A stretch of DNA of 64,000 nucleotides from an uncultured bacterium (GTDB taxonomy: Bacteria; Cyanobacteriota; Vampirovibrionia; Gastranaerophilales; Gastranaerophilaceae). The stretch is from contig CACYUI010000003.1 of the NCBI GenBank assembly GCA_902777605.1, positions 1 to 64,000 on the forward strand. The letters are read 5' to 3'. Shown one piece after another: positions 34,424 through 45,860 of this stretch. The first letter of the stretch is position 1. Each line of letters opens with the position of its first letter. Position numbers and translations under genes: made by a program. The notes beneath the pieces are model-generated. The model had not been told where the DNA came from. It saw only the letters and a program-made list of their open reading frames with translations, and searched no databases.

Positions 34424-35371
34424 ATGGTAAAAAAAATAGCGTTTTTATTCCCCGGTCAAGGTTCACAGACTGTTGGAATGGGCAAAGATATTTATGAAAA
34501 TTACGAGGCTGCAAAAAATATTTATGATACAGCTGATAAAGTTTTAGGTAAAAGTATAACAAAACTATGCTTTGAAGGACCTGAAGAGGATTTAAAACTT
34601 ACAGTAAATACTCAGCCTTGTATTGTGACAACTTCTATTGCAATGATGGAAGCTTTAAGAAGCGAGCTTAGCATTGCTCCTGACTACACAGCAGGTCATT
34701 CTTTGGGTGAATATTGTGCTATGTTTACAGCAGGTGTTATGAGTTTGGAAACGACATTGAAACTTATTCAAAAACGCGCTGATCTTATGGGTGCAACTAA
34801 AGGCGGAAGCATGGCAGCAATTCTTAACGCAACTGAAGAAGTTTTAAAAGCCGGCTTAGAAGAAGGTTCAAAAGTAGGTTATGTTGATGTAGCAAACTAC
34901 AATTCTCCTGCACAAGTTGTTATTACGGGTGACGAGAATGCAGTAAAAGCAGCAGGAGATTATATATTGGCTAACGGAGCGAGAAGAGTTGTTCCGCTTG
35001 CCGTGTCTGGAGCTTTCCATTCAAAATTTATGCAAGAAGCCGGAGCCGTATTTGCTGAATTTATTGAAGATGCCGATTTGAATGATTCTTCAATTCCTGT
35101 TATTACAAATGTTGATGCAGGGATCACAACTGCTGCAGAAGATTTTAGAGCAAAAATGCCTAAACAAATTTATTCATCAGTACATTGGACTCAAACTATT
35201 CAGAAAATGGTTGAAGAAGGTGTTGATACTTTTATCGAAATCGGTCCCGGTAAAGTTCTTGCCGGTTTAAATAAAAAAATTGCACCAGAAGCAAATGTTT
35301 ATAATGTATACGACAAAGCTTCTTTAGAAAGCACTATCACTGCTCTAAAAGAACAAATGATTGGTGTATAA
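34424..35371 (+). CDS. fabD: Malonyl-CoA:ACP transacylase
   Basis: 315 residues. Loads malonyl onto ACP. FLFPGQGSQTVGMG near the start (oxyanion Gln), the nucleophile elbow GHSLGEYCAMF with active-site Ser, and the catalytic His in VSGAFHSKFM. C-terminus FIEIGPGKVLAGLNKKI. RBS TGGAGA. Transcription probably ends at the long hairpin just after the gene. acpP and fabG are not in the window. Confidence 0.93.
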   Translation: MVKKIAFLFPGQGSQTVGMGKDIYENYEAAKNIYDTADKVLGKSITKLCFEGPEEDLKLTVNTQPCIVTTSIAMMEALRSELSIAPDYTAGHSLGEYCAMFTAGVMSLETTLKLIQKRADLMGATKGGSMAAILNATEEVLKAGLEEGSKVGYVDVANYNSPAQVVITGDENAVKAAGDYILANGARRVVPLAVSGAFHSKFMQEAGAVFAEFIEDADLNDSSIPVITNVDAGITTAAEDFRAKMPKQIYSSVHWTQTIQKMVEEGVDTFIEIGPGKVLAGLNKKIAPEANVYNVYDKASLESTITALKEQMIGV

Positions 35372-35398
35372 ATCAAACATGACAAATATATGATAAAT

Positions 35399-35440
35399 GA
35401 ACAAGCTAAACGAAAACATCAGTTTTTGTTTAGCTTGTTC
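35399..35440. terminator. Long perfect hairpin between fabD and yqeK
   Basis: GAACAAGCTAAAC (35399-35411) pairs perfectly with GTTTAGCTTGTTC (35428-35440), and the inner AAAAC/GTTTT extends it to about 18 bp. There is no clear U-run on either strand. The right arm codes for the last residues of YqeK. It probably ends transcription from both sides or protects 3' ends. Confidence 0.55.
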
Positions 35441-36021
35441 ATTAGTTCATTATAAATGTCAATCGTAACAGTACATATTGTTAAGTTTCTATCTACAAGA
35501 CTTTTTATAGTGTTTTTGTAGCTTACCAGCATTGCACCATCAAGTCCGTTTTCATTTAGTCCGTTGATTATCGGCTCAGCAAACTCTTTAGGTCTTGTTC
35601 GTTTTTCAATTTTGTCTGCAATGTATATGATTTTTTCGAAATCTGTCATATTAAGTTTACCAATTGTATGCCATCTTATTGCAGATAAAACTTCTTCATC
35701 ATTGATACCAAATTCTTTACTCGCAATATAAACTCCTACTGGTGCATGATGAGTTTTAGGGTTTTCAAACTCTCCGCACTCCAACTCCGGCAACCCTTGT
35801 GGTTTATCTTTAAGAATTTGTGCTGTTTCATCCTTTGGCAGGCACTTTGCACAATCATGAATCAGACCTGTAAAATACGCTTTTTCTTCATCTAAGCCAT
35901 ATTTTTTTGCAAGCTCTTTTGCACACTCTGCAGTACCTAATGAATGCTCATACCTTTCTGCATTAAGATTTGCCTTAAGCCAATTATTAACATAATCAAT
36001 TGTACAATTCATATTTTGCAA
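35419..36021 (-). CDS. yqeK: HD-domain Ap4A hydrolase (symmetrical)
   Basis: 200 residues, or 197 if the second Met is used. HD phosphohydrolase fold: HSLGTAECAKELAKKYG, FTGLIHDCAKCLP (HD pair), KTHHAPVGVYIA, AIRWHTIGKLNM and IIYIADKIEKRTRP. YqeK cleaves diadenosine tetraphosphate to ADP. Its start overlaps the end of nadD by about 26 bp, the common nadD-yqeK arrangement. The 3' end lies in the long hairpin. Confidence 0.88.
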   Translation of the reverse strand: MQNMNCTIDYVNNWLKANLNAERYEHSLGTAECAKELAKKYGLDEEKAYFTGLIHDCAKCLPKDETAQILKDKPQGLPELECGEFENPKTHHAPVGVYIASKEFGINDEEVLSAIRWHTIGKLNMTDFEKIIYIADKIEKRTRPKEFAEPIINGLNENGLDGAMLVSYKNTIKSLVDRNLTICTVTIDIYNELMNKLNKN

Positions 36022-36553
36022 TATATTCCTTAACTTCTTTGGAAGTATCGTTTTTTATGTGCTCTCTCAACTCCGTTGATGAAACATCAATCTCTTTCAT
36101 ATCAACGAGCTCAAAGCTATACCCTTCAAACTCTCTTATATCTATTGTATCACCAATTCTCGGAAAAACTATAAAATGCACCAAATTCTTTAATTCATCA
36201 GCCTTATACCAAGTTTTAATTTTGTTAAAAGCATCTGTGCCAATTATAAAATTTAATCTGTCTGTAATTCCATACAATTCTCTTATTTTTTTAACTGTAA
36301 TAAGAGAGTATGATTTACCCTCAGATTTGTATTCTATATCAGAAATATCAAACTTTGAATTCTTATCCACTGCAAGTTTAACCATATTATATCTATGTTT
36401 TGCAAGATTTTTATTAATATCTTTATGCGGTGGAATGTATGCAGGGATAAAAATAATTTTTTCAAAACCAAATTTTTCCAATGCGAACTGCGCCATCTTG
36501 ATATGCGCGATATGTATTGGATTAAATGTACCCGGAAAAATACAGATTGTCAT
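35996..36553 (-). CDS. nadD: Nicotinate-nucleotide adenylyltransferase
   Basis: 185 residues. Makes deamido-NAD from nicotinate mononucleotide and ATP. Signature IFPGTFNPIHIAHIKMAQFA (GxFxPxHxxH), IPPHKD, FIIGTDAF and VSSTELREHI near the end (ISSTxIR-type motif). There is no good Shine-Dalgarno; a TATAAA lies 8 nt before the ATG, so the 5' leader may be very short. The 25-bp gap to the upstream gene allows co-transcription as well. Confidence 0.92.
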   Translation of the reverse strand: MTICIFPGTFNPIHIAHIKMAQFALEKFGFEKIIFIPAYIPPHKDINKNLAKHRYNMVKLAVDKNSKFDISDIEYKSEGKSYSLITVKKIRELYGITDRLNFIIGTDAFNKIKTWYKADELKNLVHFIVFPRIGDTIDIREFEGYSFELVDMKEIDVSSTELREHIKNDTSKEVKEYIAKYELYN

Positions 36554-36578
36554 AGTCCCATTTTATAACGAAAATATA

Positions 36579-38471
36579 TTAAGCATATTGTTTACTTTTC
36601 GCTTTATTTTCACCTGCACCTAAATTTACCCCTGCAGCCATTTTTGCGTGTGCTTTACGCGTATTTGCATATGTAAGCAGTGGTATCAAGCAGCCAAGGA
36701 TAATTGGTGAAATGATAATTGTAACTATTGCTCCTGGGATTGAATTTAGTCCTCTTGCAATGCGTGTTATTGAACTTTGCTTAATGTTTCCGTTATCCTT
36801 CATTAACTTCGTAATTAGTTCGTTTGTTTTTGCATTATTTTCCATTTTTTCTATTAAATTAATAATTTGTGCATTTTTTTCTGCCTTAGATTTAGTTTTT
36901 ATTGACTCTAATGTAAAGCTTTGAGAATTAAATATGCTTTCTTGGTTGGTAGATTTTTGCATAATTTTTTCTAAATCACCACCCTTTTTATCAATAAATT
37001 TAGCAAAGTTGAGCATCTTATCTTTCGAATTAATATTGCCATAAAGAGCTTCTAATTCTGTATTAGTCATGACTTTAAGGTCACTATACGGATTTATAAC
37101 ATCAATAAACTTCTTCCATGGTGATTTATGCATAGATGCTTTATTTGTTAAGACAAACCCTCTGTTATTTTCATATGAATTAACCAGCAACTTGGTTAAT
37201 ATAGGAACTGTATAAACTACAGCCAACGAAGATATTGAATCTCTTAGTAAGATTTCATTTATTTCTGACATATCTCGCTTGCCATTTTCATCTACATATG
37301 CGCGGTTGTATGCCCTTAGTCCTCTTGGCAGCAATAATCCAAACAGCGACAAACATGCCATTAAACTTGGTGTAAAGTTTATTCCGCTATATTCAAATTC
37401 TCTTTGGAACCAATCCGGAACTTTCTTAGTCAGCACTTTACCAATTTTTGAAAGTATACCTTCAGAATTTATACCTTTTCCTTGGAATGCCACTTGTGAA
37501 TTATTATTTTCTGATTTTTCATTTTTAGCCTTTTCTTTTTGTTCAACCAAATGAGCAGCACCCGGAGCAACACTGCTTCTTGCATATATTTTCGGAAGAA
37601 CGGATAAGCCGCCTAATGTACTTGCTACAGTAGCAATATTAAATAATAATCTTTTTGAGGCAAAATTGTTTTTGATATTTTCAGCAGCTTTAGTATCAAT
37701 ATCTTTAAAGTTTGAGTTATTTTCTATCGCATCATTACCGTAATCTCTTATTGCCTTTATAACATCACCTGAAGCAAAAGTTTTTGTTTGACCGTTATAC
37801 TTAACAGATAATCTGCATATGTCATCAAGCTGTTCTGAAGACTCAAGCATTTTGTCATTAAGTTTATTAAGCATATTTTTGTACGATTGCTCTGCCAGCT
37901 TTTTATCGCCGGAATTAAATTTCTCAAATTCTTGCAGCAAATATTCAACAGTTTCTTTTGAGTTTTTGTCATCAGGAACTGTATCTTTATAGAATTTTTC
38001 AAGATTATATCTGAAAAATTCTTTCTTAAATGCTTTTTTATCAGATTTCACTGCATTATTGAATGCAGGGTTACTCAACATTGTTTTAAAGTTATCACCA
38101 ATTATTTTAATCAAACGAGTGTTTGTAGCGGTTGATTTGCAGAATTTTCCACCCAAAAATAACATTAATGGTGCAACAGACATCATAAAAGGTCCTGTCA
38201 TTCCTTCTCTTCCAAGAACTTCTAAACCTTCTTTTACATTGTATTCACCGGTAATTTCTTTATCTCTGTGAAAACCTGTAATAACACGAGGTAATGTCAT
38301 TCCAAGACCATCTTGAATTAAGAATGACACAAAATATCCCTTGTTTTCTATTCCCTGCATCAAAGCACCTGAAGCACCCAAGATACTTGTACCAATGGAC
38401 TTAAAACCTATATTATTTTTCTTCGCAGAAGAAACATTTTGGGTATTATTGTCTATAGCAGCTATTTTCAA
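36579..38471 (-). CDS. Large lineage-specific membrane protein
   Basis: 630 residues, TTG start at 38471 (TTAGGG upstream). The N-terminus is Asn/Ser-rich and then reads NNIGFKSIG, a short motif recurring on other unknown proteins here. Several hydrophobic stretches are spread along the protein (about 75-95, 275-300, 365-385, 410-430 and 585-610, the last being VTIIISPIILGCLIPLLTY). Between them are long charged helical regions. It ends Lys-rich. I recognise no domain. Probably an envelope-associated protein restricted to this lineage. Confidence 0.5.
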   Translation of the reverse strand: MKIAAIDNNTQNVSSAKKNNIGFKSIGTSILGASGALMQGIENKGYFVSFLIQDGLGMTLPRVITGFHRDKEITGEYNVKEGLEVLGREGMTGPFMMSVAPLMLFLGGKFCKSTATNTRLIKIIGDNFKTMLSNPAFNNAVKSDKKAFKKEFFRYNLEKFYKDTVPDDKNSKETVEYLLQEFEKFNSGDKKLAEQSYKNMLNKLNDKMLESSEQLDDICRLSVKYNGQTKTFASGDVIKAIRDYGNDAIENNSNFKDIDTKAAENIKNNFASKRLLFNIATVASTLGGLSVLPKIYARSSVAPGAAHLVEQKEKAKNEKSENNNSQVAFQGKGINSEGILSKIGKVLTKKVPDWFQREFEYSGINFTPSLMACLSLFGLLLPRGLRAYNRAYVDENGKRDMSEINEILLRDSISSLAVVYTVPILTKLLVNSYENNRGFVLTNKASMHKSPWKKFIDVINPYSDLKVMTNTELEALYGNINSKDKMLNFAKFIDKKGGDLEKIMQKSTNQESIFNSQSFTLESIKTKSKAEKNAQIINLIEKMENNAKTNELITKLMKDNGNIKQSSITRIARGLNSIPGAIVTIIISPIILGCLIPLLTYANTRKAHAKMAAGVNLGAGENKAKSKQYA

Positions 38472-38606
38472 TCTGTAATCCCTAATTCAACTAAGTGTAA
38501 TCCGTACACTATTATAGCGATTTATTCTATACTCTACAATAGTTAGTATATATTTTTGTAAGAAAAATTTACAAAAGACCTGTATAAATGCAAAATTTTT
38601 TTAATT

Positions 38607-39920
38607 TTAATTACCTGTTTTTAACAAATCTATAATTTTTTCAAATTTCATACTTCTTGAAGCTTTTAAAAATATAGTAGTTTTGTTATTTATATCCGAC
38701 TTTATGAATGGGACTACTTTTTCTATACTGTCAAAGTGTTCTGCATTTGGGATTTCATCAGTAATATTTTTTGACAAAGTTCCTACAGAAATTACTTTGG
38801 TTTCTTGTTTAAAGTTTTTATGAGTTGCTATATACTGCCCCAATTCTTTGTGATACTTGACTTCGTTTTCACCAAGTTCTCCCATATCACCTAAGATAAG
38901 CACATAATCATTATAATGTTCAAAAATAGTATCGACAAATGCTCTCATTGATTCAGGGTTAGCGTTATAACTGTCATTTATAATCTCATAACCTCCTGCA
39001 TTTACTCCTTCCCAGCGTTTTTCTATCGGATGATATTTTTTAAGCCCGTTTTGAATTTCACTAACATCCATACCAAGTTTAAGCCCTGTATTTATAGCAG
39101 AAAGAGCATTTTCTATATTGTAATCTCCTCCTACATTGAGCTCATAAACATTGTCCTGATATTCAAATTTAGAATAATGAGCATCTTTTTCTAAAATTTT
39201 AACATCAGAGATTGAATAAAATATTTTTTCACCGTCAAAGTCTACAGTTTTCTTAATTAATTCATCATTATGTGCAATAAAATATTTACCTCGTTGATAT
39301 TTTACAATTTCACATTTTGCTTTTGCAATATTCTCTCTTGAGCCAAGTCTGCCTATGTGAGCAGTTCCGACATTAGAAATAATCGTAATATCCGGCTCTG
39401 CATACTTTGATAACAGTTCAATTTCACCCAAACCGCGCATGCCCATTTCTAATACCAGAACTTCTGTATCAACAGGCATTTCAAAAATAGTTTGACAAAA
39501 ACCAATTTCATTATTATGGTTTAGAGGTGTTTTAAAAGTCTTAAAGTGTTCTTCTAAAACTGACGCAACAAGCTCTTTTGTTGTTGTTTTACCCGAACTT
39601 CCCGTTATAGCAACTACTGTCGGATTAATTTGATTTCTTCTATAGTTTGCAAGTTGAAGATAAGTTGTTAAAGTATCAGGAACTTTTATCGTTAAGGCAT
39701 TATACTTTCTGTCATCAGTACAAAATGCCCCGACTGCACCCTTCTCAAGCGCTTGCTCAATAAATTTTTCACCGTCAAAAGATGCACCTTTTAGCGGCAA
39801 ATAAAAATCTCCGCTTTTAATTGTTCTTGTATCTGTAGAAATTTTTACTTCTCTTTCAAGCTCTTCTTTTGATAAACTTATATTCTGTCCAATTGCTTTT
39901 AGTATATCTCTAATTTTCAT
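38607..39920 (-). CDS. murF: UDP-N-acetylmuramoyl-tripeptide:D-Ala-D-Ala ligase
   Basis: 437 residues. Adds D-Ala-D-Ala to the peptidoglycan precursor. N-terminal domain with STDTRTIKSGDFYLPLKG, the ATP loop ITGSSGKTTTKELV, NHNNEIGFCQTIF, HIGRLGSRENIAKAKCEI, and IINDSYNANPESM. The start ATG at 39920 has no Shine-Dalgarno. It coincides with the predicted transcription start of a TTGTAA-17-TATAAT promoter, so a leaderless mRNA is likely. Only 42 bp separate it from mnmE. Confidence 0.93.
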   Translation of the reverse strand: MKIRDILKAIGQNISLSKEELEREVKISTDTRTIKSGDFYLPLKGASFDGEKFIEQALEKGAVGAFCTDDRKYNALTIKVPDTLTTYLQLANYRRNQINPTVVAITGSSGKTTTKELVASVLEEHFKTFKTPLNHNNEIGFCQTIFEMPVDTEVLVLEMGMRGLGEIELLSKYAEPDITIISNVGTAHIGRLGSRENIAKAKCEIVKYQRGKYFIAHNDELIKKTVDFDGEKIFYSISDVKILEKDAHYSKFEYQDNVYELNVGGDYNIENALSAINTGLKLGMDVSEIQNGLKKYHPIEKRWEGVNAGGYEIINDSYNANPESMRAFVDTIFEHYNDYVLILGDMGELGENEVKYHKELGQYIATHKNFKQETKVISVGTLSKNITDEIPNAEHFDSIEKVVPFIKSDINNKTTIFLKASRSMKFEKIIDLLKTGN

Positions 39921-39926
39921 ATGCTA

Positions 39927-39956
39927 ATTATACGCTGATTTTTTTTAGGTTACAAT
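39927..39956. promoter_or_regulatory. Interlocked divergent leaderless promoters, murF/mnmE
   Basis: Minus strand: -35 TTGTAA (39950-39955), 17-bp spacer, -10 TATAAT (39927-39932), predicted start at 39920, the A of the murF ATG. Plus strand: -35 TTATAC (39928-39933), 17-bp spacer, -10 TACAAT (39951-39956), predicted start at 39963, the A of the mnmE ATG. Each -10 overlaps the other's -35, so one RNA polymerase should exclude the other. The plus -35 is weak. Confidence 0.6.
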
Positions 39957-39962
39957 AATTTT

Positions 39963-41294
39963 ATGAACATAAGAGATGAATTTGATACAATAACAGCAAT
40001 TGCAACTCCGCATGGAACAGGTGGCGTCGGGGTTATAAGGATTTCAGGAGATAAAGCATTTGAAATCATTGCAAAAATTTTTACAAACCCTAATTTTGAA
40101 CCGAGAAAATTTAACCATGGCTGGATTACTGACGGAGACAAAAAAATTGATGAAGTAATTGTTCTTCCTTTCTTTGCACCAAACAGTTATACAGGCGAAG
40201 ATGTTGTTGAAATACAATGCCATGGCGGTATAAATGTCGTAAGAAACATTCTTGAACTTGTTCTTAAAAACGGTGCCAGAATGGCAGAAAAAGGAGAATT
40301 TACAAAGCGTGCATTTTTGAATAAGAGAATGGATTTATCTCAGGCAGAGGCTGTAGCAGATATTATTCACTCCAAGACATCTGATTTTGCAAAAGCATCT
40401 GTTAAAAATCTTTCAGGAGTTTTAAAAGCAAAAATTGACAGCATAAGGAATGAAATTTTTGAGGTTTTGTCTAAAATAACTGCAGGAATTGATTTCCCTG
40501 AAGATGTGAAAGAACCTGAATACGATTATTTGATTTCAAGTTTTGAAAATATTATCAACTCCATAGACTCTGTACTTTTAGGCGCAAAAAGTTCCAATAT
40601 ATTTAGACAAGGTGCCTCTGTTACAATTATAGGGAAACCTAATGTAGGAAAATCTTCGCTTTTTAATGCTCTTTTAAGTCTTGATAGAGCAATCGTTACG
40701 GATATAGCAGGTACAACGAGGGATGTACTCAGAGAAACCTTGGATTTAGGGATTCCCATTACTTTAATTGATACCGCAGGAATTAGAGAAAAAGGAGTTA
40801 ACGAGATTGAAGCAATCGGAATAGAATACTCAAAACAATCAGTAGATGAAGCTGATTTGATACTCTTTGTTTATGATGCTTCTCAAGGTCTAAATGATGA
40901 GGACAAAAAAGTTCTTGAATTATTAAAAGATAAAAACTATATTTTAATTGCAAATAAGTCGGATATGGTTAGTAAAAAAGAAGATAATGCAATAAATCTT
41001 TCTGCAAAAACAGGTGAAGGAGTCCATGAACTTAAGGAAATTTTAAAGAAAAAAGCTTGTGATATAGAACCCGAAAATTTAGAATTCATAACCAATACCC
41101 GCCAGCAGGAGTGTTTACAGAAAGCAAAAAACTCTTTAGAACAAGCTCTCTTGGCTTCAAAACTTAAAGAACTTCAAGATTTAATTTCTATTGATGTAAA
41201 ATCTTCTCTTTTAGCACTTGATGAACTTACAGGCGAACTTATTACAGATGATATTCTGAATAATATTTTTGATAATTTCTGTATCGGAAAATAA
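39963..41294 (+). CDS. mnmE: tRNA modification GTPase
   Basis: 443 residues. With MnmG it makes the cmnm5U34 wobble modification. N-terminal folate-binding domain (DTITAIATPHGTGGVGVIRI, NSYTGEDVVEIQCHGG). The G domain has the P-loop GKPNVGKSSLFN, DIAGTTRD, DTAGIRE and NKSD, and the C-terminal signature is DNFCIGK. No Shine-Dalgarno is present; a TACAAT ends 6 nt before the ATG, supporting a leaderless start shared with divergent murF. Confidence 0.95.
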   Translation: MNIRDEFDTITAIATPHGTGGVGVIRISGDKAFEIIAKIFTNPNFEPRKFNHGWITDGDKKIDEVIVLPFFAPNSYTGEDVVEIQCHGGINVVRNILELVLKNGARMAEKGEFTKRAFLNKRMDLSQAEAVADIIHSKTSDFAKASVKNLSGVLKAKIDSIRNEIFEVLSKITAGIDFPEDVKEPEYDYLISSFENIINSIDSVLLGAKSSNIFRQGASVTIIGKPNVGKSSLFNALLSLDRAIVTDIAGTTRDVLRETLDLGIPITLIDTAGIREKGVNEIEAIGIEYSKQSVDEADLILFVYDASQGLNDEDKKVLELLKDKNYILIANKSDMVSKKEDNAINLSAKTGEGVHELKEILKKKACDIEPENLEFITNTRQQECLQKAKNSLEQALLASKLKELQDLISIDVKSSLLALDELTGELITDDILNNIFDNFCIGK

Positions 41295-41368
41295 ATGCTT
41301 AACAGATTTACTTTAGTTATATTTTATGTTCTAATGGAAGTAATGGGTTATGAATAAGAGGAGGAATT

Positions 41369-41857
41369 ATGGCATCAGAAGAAAGAACATTCGTTGCGAT
41401 TAAGCCTGACGGTGTAAAAAGAGGTTTAATTGGCAGAGTTATTGAAAGATTTGAAGATAAGGGATTCAAAATCGTTGGTATGAAGCTTTTGCAGGTAACT
41501 CCCGAGATGGCGGCAAAGCATTATGAAGAACACAAGGGCAAATCTTTTTATAACAGATTAATTTACTATATAACAAGTGCACCGATTGTTGCTATGGTTA
41601 TTGAAGGTTATAACGCTGTAGAAAGTGTTCGCCATACAGTTGGTGCTACAAATCCTTTGAATGCTGATGTAGGTACTATTCGTGCCGATTTTGGACAAAT
41701 TATGGAATACAATATTGTGCACGCATCAGATTCTCTCGCAAGCGCTGAAAGAGAAATCAATATTTACTTCAAGCCTGAAGAAATTTACGATAATTGGCAG
41801 TCTATGTCAGAGATTATCGCTTACGACGAAGAACGATATAATCAACAAGGAATATAA
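41369..41857 (+). CDS. ndk: Nucleoside diphosphate kinase
   Basis: 162 residues, slightly longer than usual at the C-terminus. Equilibrates NTP pools by a phospho-His intermediate. ERTFVAIKPDGVKRGLIGRV, FYNRLIYYITSAPIVAMVIE, HTVGATNPLNADVGTIRADF, and the active-site His in NIVHASDS. RBS GAGGAGG. The usual second-subunit motif after AxxKP is normal. A good terminator follows. Confidence 0.95.
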   Translation: MASEERTFVAIKPDGVKRGLIGRVIERFEDKGFKIVGMKLLQVTPEMAAKHYEEHKGKSFYNRLIYYITSAPIVAMVIEGYNAVESVRHTVGATNPLNADVGTIRADFGQIMEYNIVHASDSLASAEREINIYFKPEEIYDNWQSMSEIIAYDEERYNQQGI

Positions 41858-41886
41858 TTAAAGTAACTGAGTAATTGAATAGAATT

Positions 41887-41921
41887 AAAAAAGGAAAATT
41901 AAACCTAATTTTCCTTTTTTT
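41887..41921 (+). terminator. Rho-independent terminator after ndk
   Basis: AAAAGGAAAATTA (41889-41901), loop AACC, TAATTTTCCTTTT (41906-41918) with extra T after it. The perfect 13-bp stem is followed by a U-tract. Confidence 0.8.
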
Positions 41922-41994
41922 ATTGCTTTTCTATGATTATTTCGGGAGAAGTAAGTGTGAACAAATTGTAAAACTTTTAATACTTATTAGATTT

Positions 41995-42028
41995 AATTGT
42001 AACAATTCTAATAAAGCGTGTTACAATT
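41995..42028 (+). promoter_or_regulatory. Inverted repeat upstream of effector-like gene
   Basis: AATTGTAACA (41995-42004) and TGTTACAATT (42019-42028) form a perfect 10-bp inverted repeat with a 14-bp spacer, about 60 bp before the ATG of the next gene. The left arm is itself the centre of AATTGT-A-ACAATT. It may be an operator or an mRNA leader hairpin. Confidence 0.4.
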
Positions 42029-42086
42029 AGTCAATTTCTGAAAGCTATATGACTTTATATTAATATAGGTGTAAAAGGTTAATTAA

Positions 42087-43430
42087 ATGGTAGATTACTC
42101 TGTTACAAATTACAATCCGTATAATATGTATTATAACTATGGGTATTATTATCCTTCATACAATGGTGCATATACACAACAGTATCAGAATGTACCTTTG
42201 TATGATTTCAATACATTGAACTACAATTACAATAATCAACCTAATACAGTTACATTCAGTGCTAATAGTCAAATACAAGCAGAAACAAAGAAACAGGGAA
42301 TGTCTACGGGTGCTAAAGTTGCTTTTGGTGCCGGAATTGCTACAGCATTGGCTATAGGTGCTGATTTCGTTTTTTGTAAAGGAAAACATGTAAAATCAAT
42401 TTTTGGCAAAGCAGGAAATAAGGGTGGTGGCAGCACTGGTAAACCTAATGCTAATCCAACAAATACAACTCATTCTACAACTACAATGCCGAAAAATACT
42501 CATGCAACAGAAACAAGTACAACACAAGTTCCAATTAAGACAAGCGCAACACCAACATTACAACAAACAAATTCTACGCCAAATGGTTCTTCAAACAATA
42601 CAGCCCTTGCCAACAGTGTTAATGCAAGTTCTAATGTCCCTAATGATAAAATGAGAGTATATATTGCAAAGAAATACAATACTGGTATAGATTATAATAG
42701 CAGACCTTGTGGTAATTACGCAGATGCAATTTATCGAAACTATTTAGGAATTAGAACTTGTCCTAAAGATTACTATAGCATGAACAAATCTTATGATGTG
42801 AATAGACTATTTGATATTTCAAGTAAAGGTAGGAAAGGTATTTGCGTTGATGATAATGACGGTATGGGTTGGTTCTATAGACAGGCAACTAAAAATCTGC
42901 AAACAGGTCAAGCACAACCTAAAGTAATTGAAAGAATTAGTTTAAATGTGTATCCAGATGAAAATTTGATTAAAGCTCTTGATGATTTCATTATACATTC
43001 AAATGTCAATGTTGAATATAAAGTTCCACAAGTATTTAATGATTGGCTAACAAGACATGACCCCATTACTATGTATTTTAGAGAAAATATCCCCAAAAGC
43101 GTTAAAGATGAAGTCATTAGAATAGTTACTCCTTATATCAGAAAATCACCTAAAGGAGAAGTTATGCTTGGTACAAAACTTGCAGAAGGAGTATATCAAA
43201 TTCCCAATCCTACAGAACAAGATGTTTTAAACCTAATAAAACGAGCAAAGAAACTTGGTGATGATAAGTTGATTGAATGTTTAGAAAGCACAAATCATGT
43301 TGTTAATGGTGGTGCTGGTTTATACAGTTATTCTCATGGTAAACCTGTTGTAAAGGCTTCTGCAGGACAATTCAAAGCTGCTGAAATGTTAATAGAAGAT
43401 TTGGAACGCTTTAAAAATGGCAGTGTATAG
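42087..43430 (+). CDS. Tyr/Asn-rich single-span protein with HopA1-like C-terminal domain (tentative)
   Basis: 447 residues. N-terminus extremely Tyr/Asn-rich (1-50), then NTVTFSANSQ, one membrane helix (about 74-92, VAFGAGIATALAIGADFVFC), a Thr/Asn/Ser-rich linker (about 110-190) and a 250-residue globular domain. The end of that domain (ISLNVYPDENLIKALDDFI, YKVP, RHDPITMYFRENI, LGTKLAEGVYQIPNPTEQD) resembles the HopA1-type effector domain common in cyanobacteria. No secretion system is nearby. Function unknown; a host- or cell-directed effector is one possibility. Confidence 0.45.
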   Translation: MVDYSVTNYNPYNMYYNYGYYYPSYNGAYTQQYQNVPLYDFNTLNYNYNNQPNTVTFSANSQIQAETKKQGMSTGAKVAFGAGIATALAIGADFVFCKGKHVKSIFGKAGNKGGGSTGKPNANPTNTTHSTTTMPKNTHATETSTTQVPIKTSATPTLQQTNSTPNGSSNNTALANSVNASSNVPNDKMRVYIAKKYNTGIDYNSRPCGNYADAIYRNYLGIRTCPKDYYSMNKSYDVNRLFDISSKGRKGICVDDNDGMGWFYRQATKNLQTGQAQPKVIERISLNVYPDENLIKALDDFIIHSNVNVEYKVPQVFNDWLTRHDPITMYFRENIPKSVKDEVIRIVTPYIRKSPKGEVMLGTKLAEGVYQIPNPTEQDVLNLIKRAKKLGDDKLIECLESTNHVVNGGAGLYSYSHGKPVVKASAGQFKAAEMLIEDLERFKNGSV

Positions 43431-45648
<2,218 letters not shown>

Positions 45649-45860
45649 ATCCGATACTCTTTTGGGGTTACTGCATTAATATACTTATATACTAATATTA
45701 TATACTATGTATAACAATTTCTAAAGTCCATGTATAATGTGATATTTACAATTGTTTACATTTATTTGTATAAAATATATAAGCATGATATTATTCTTAT
45801 ACAAAATTGAGAGAGGATAAATTCCTCAAATCCGACTGCACACAAATAAGGAGAATCCCA

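Noticed and set aside
36000-36623. A 207-codon plus-strand ORF opposite nadD.
   Set aside because: nadD has all family motifs; the plus ORF has none and lacks a start signal.
38554-38576. TTTTGTAA/TTACAAAA stem downstream of murF.
   Set aside because: No U-tract follows on the murF strand, so it is not a convincing terminator.
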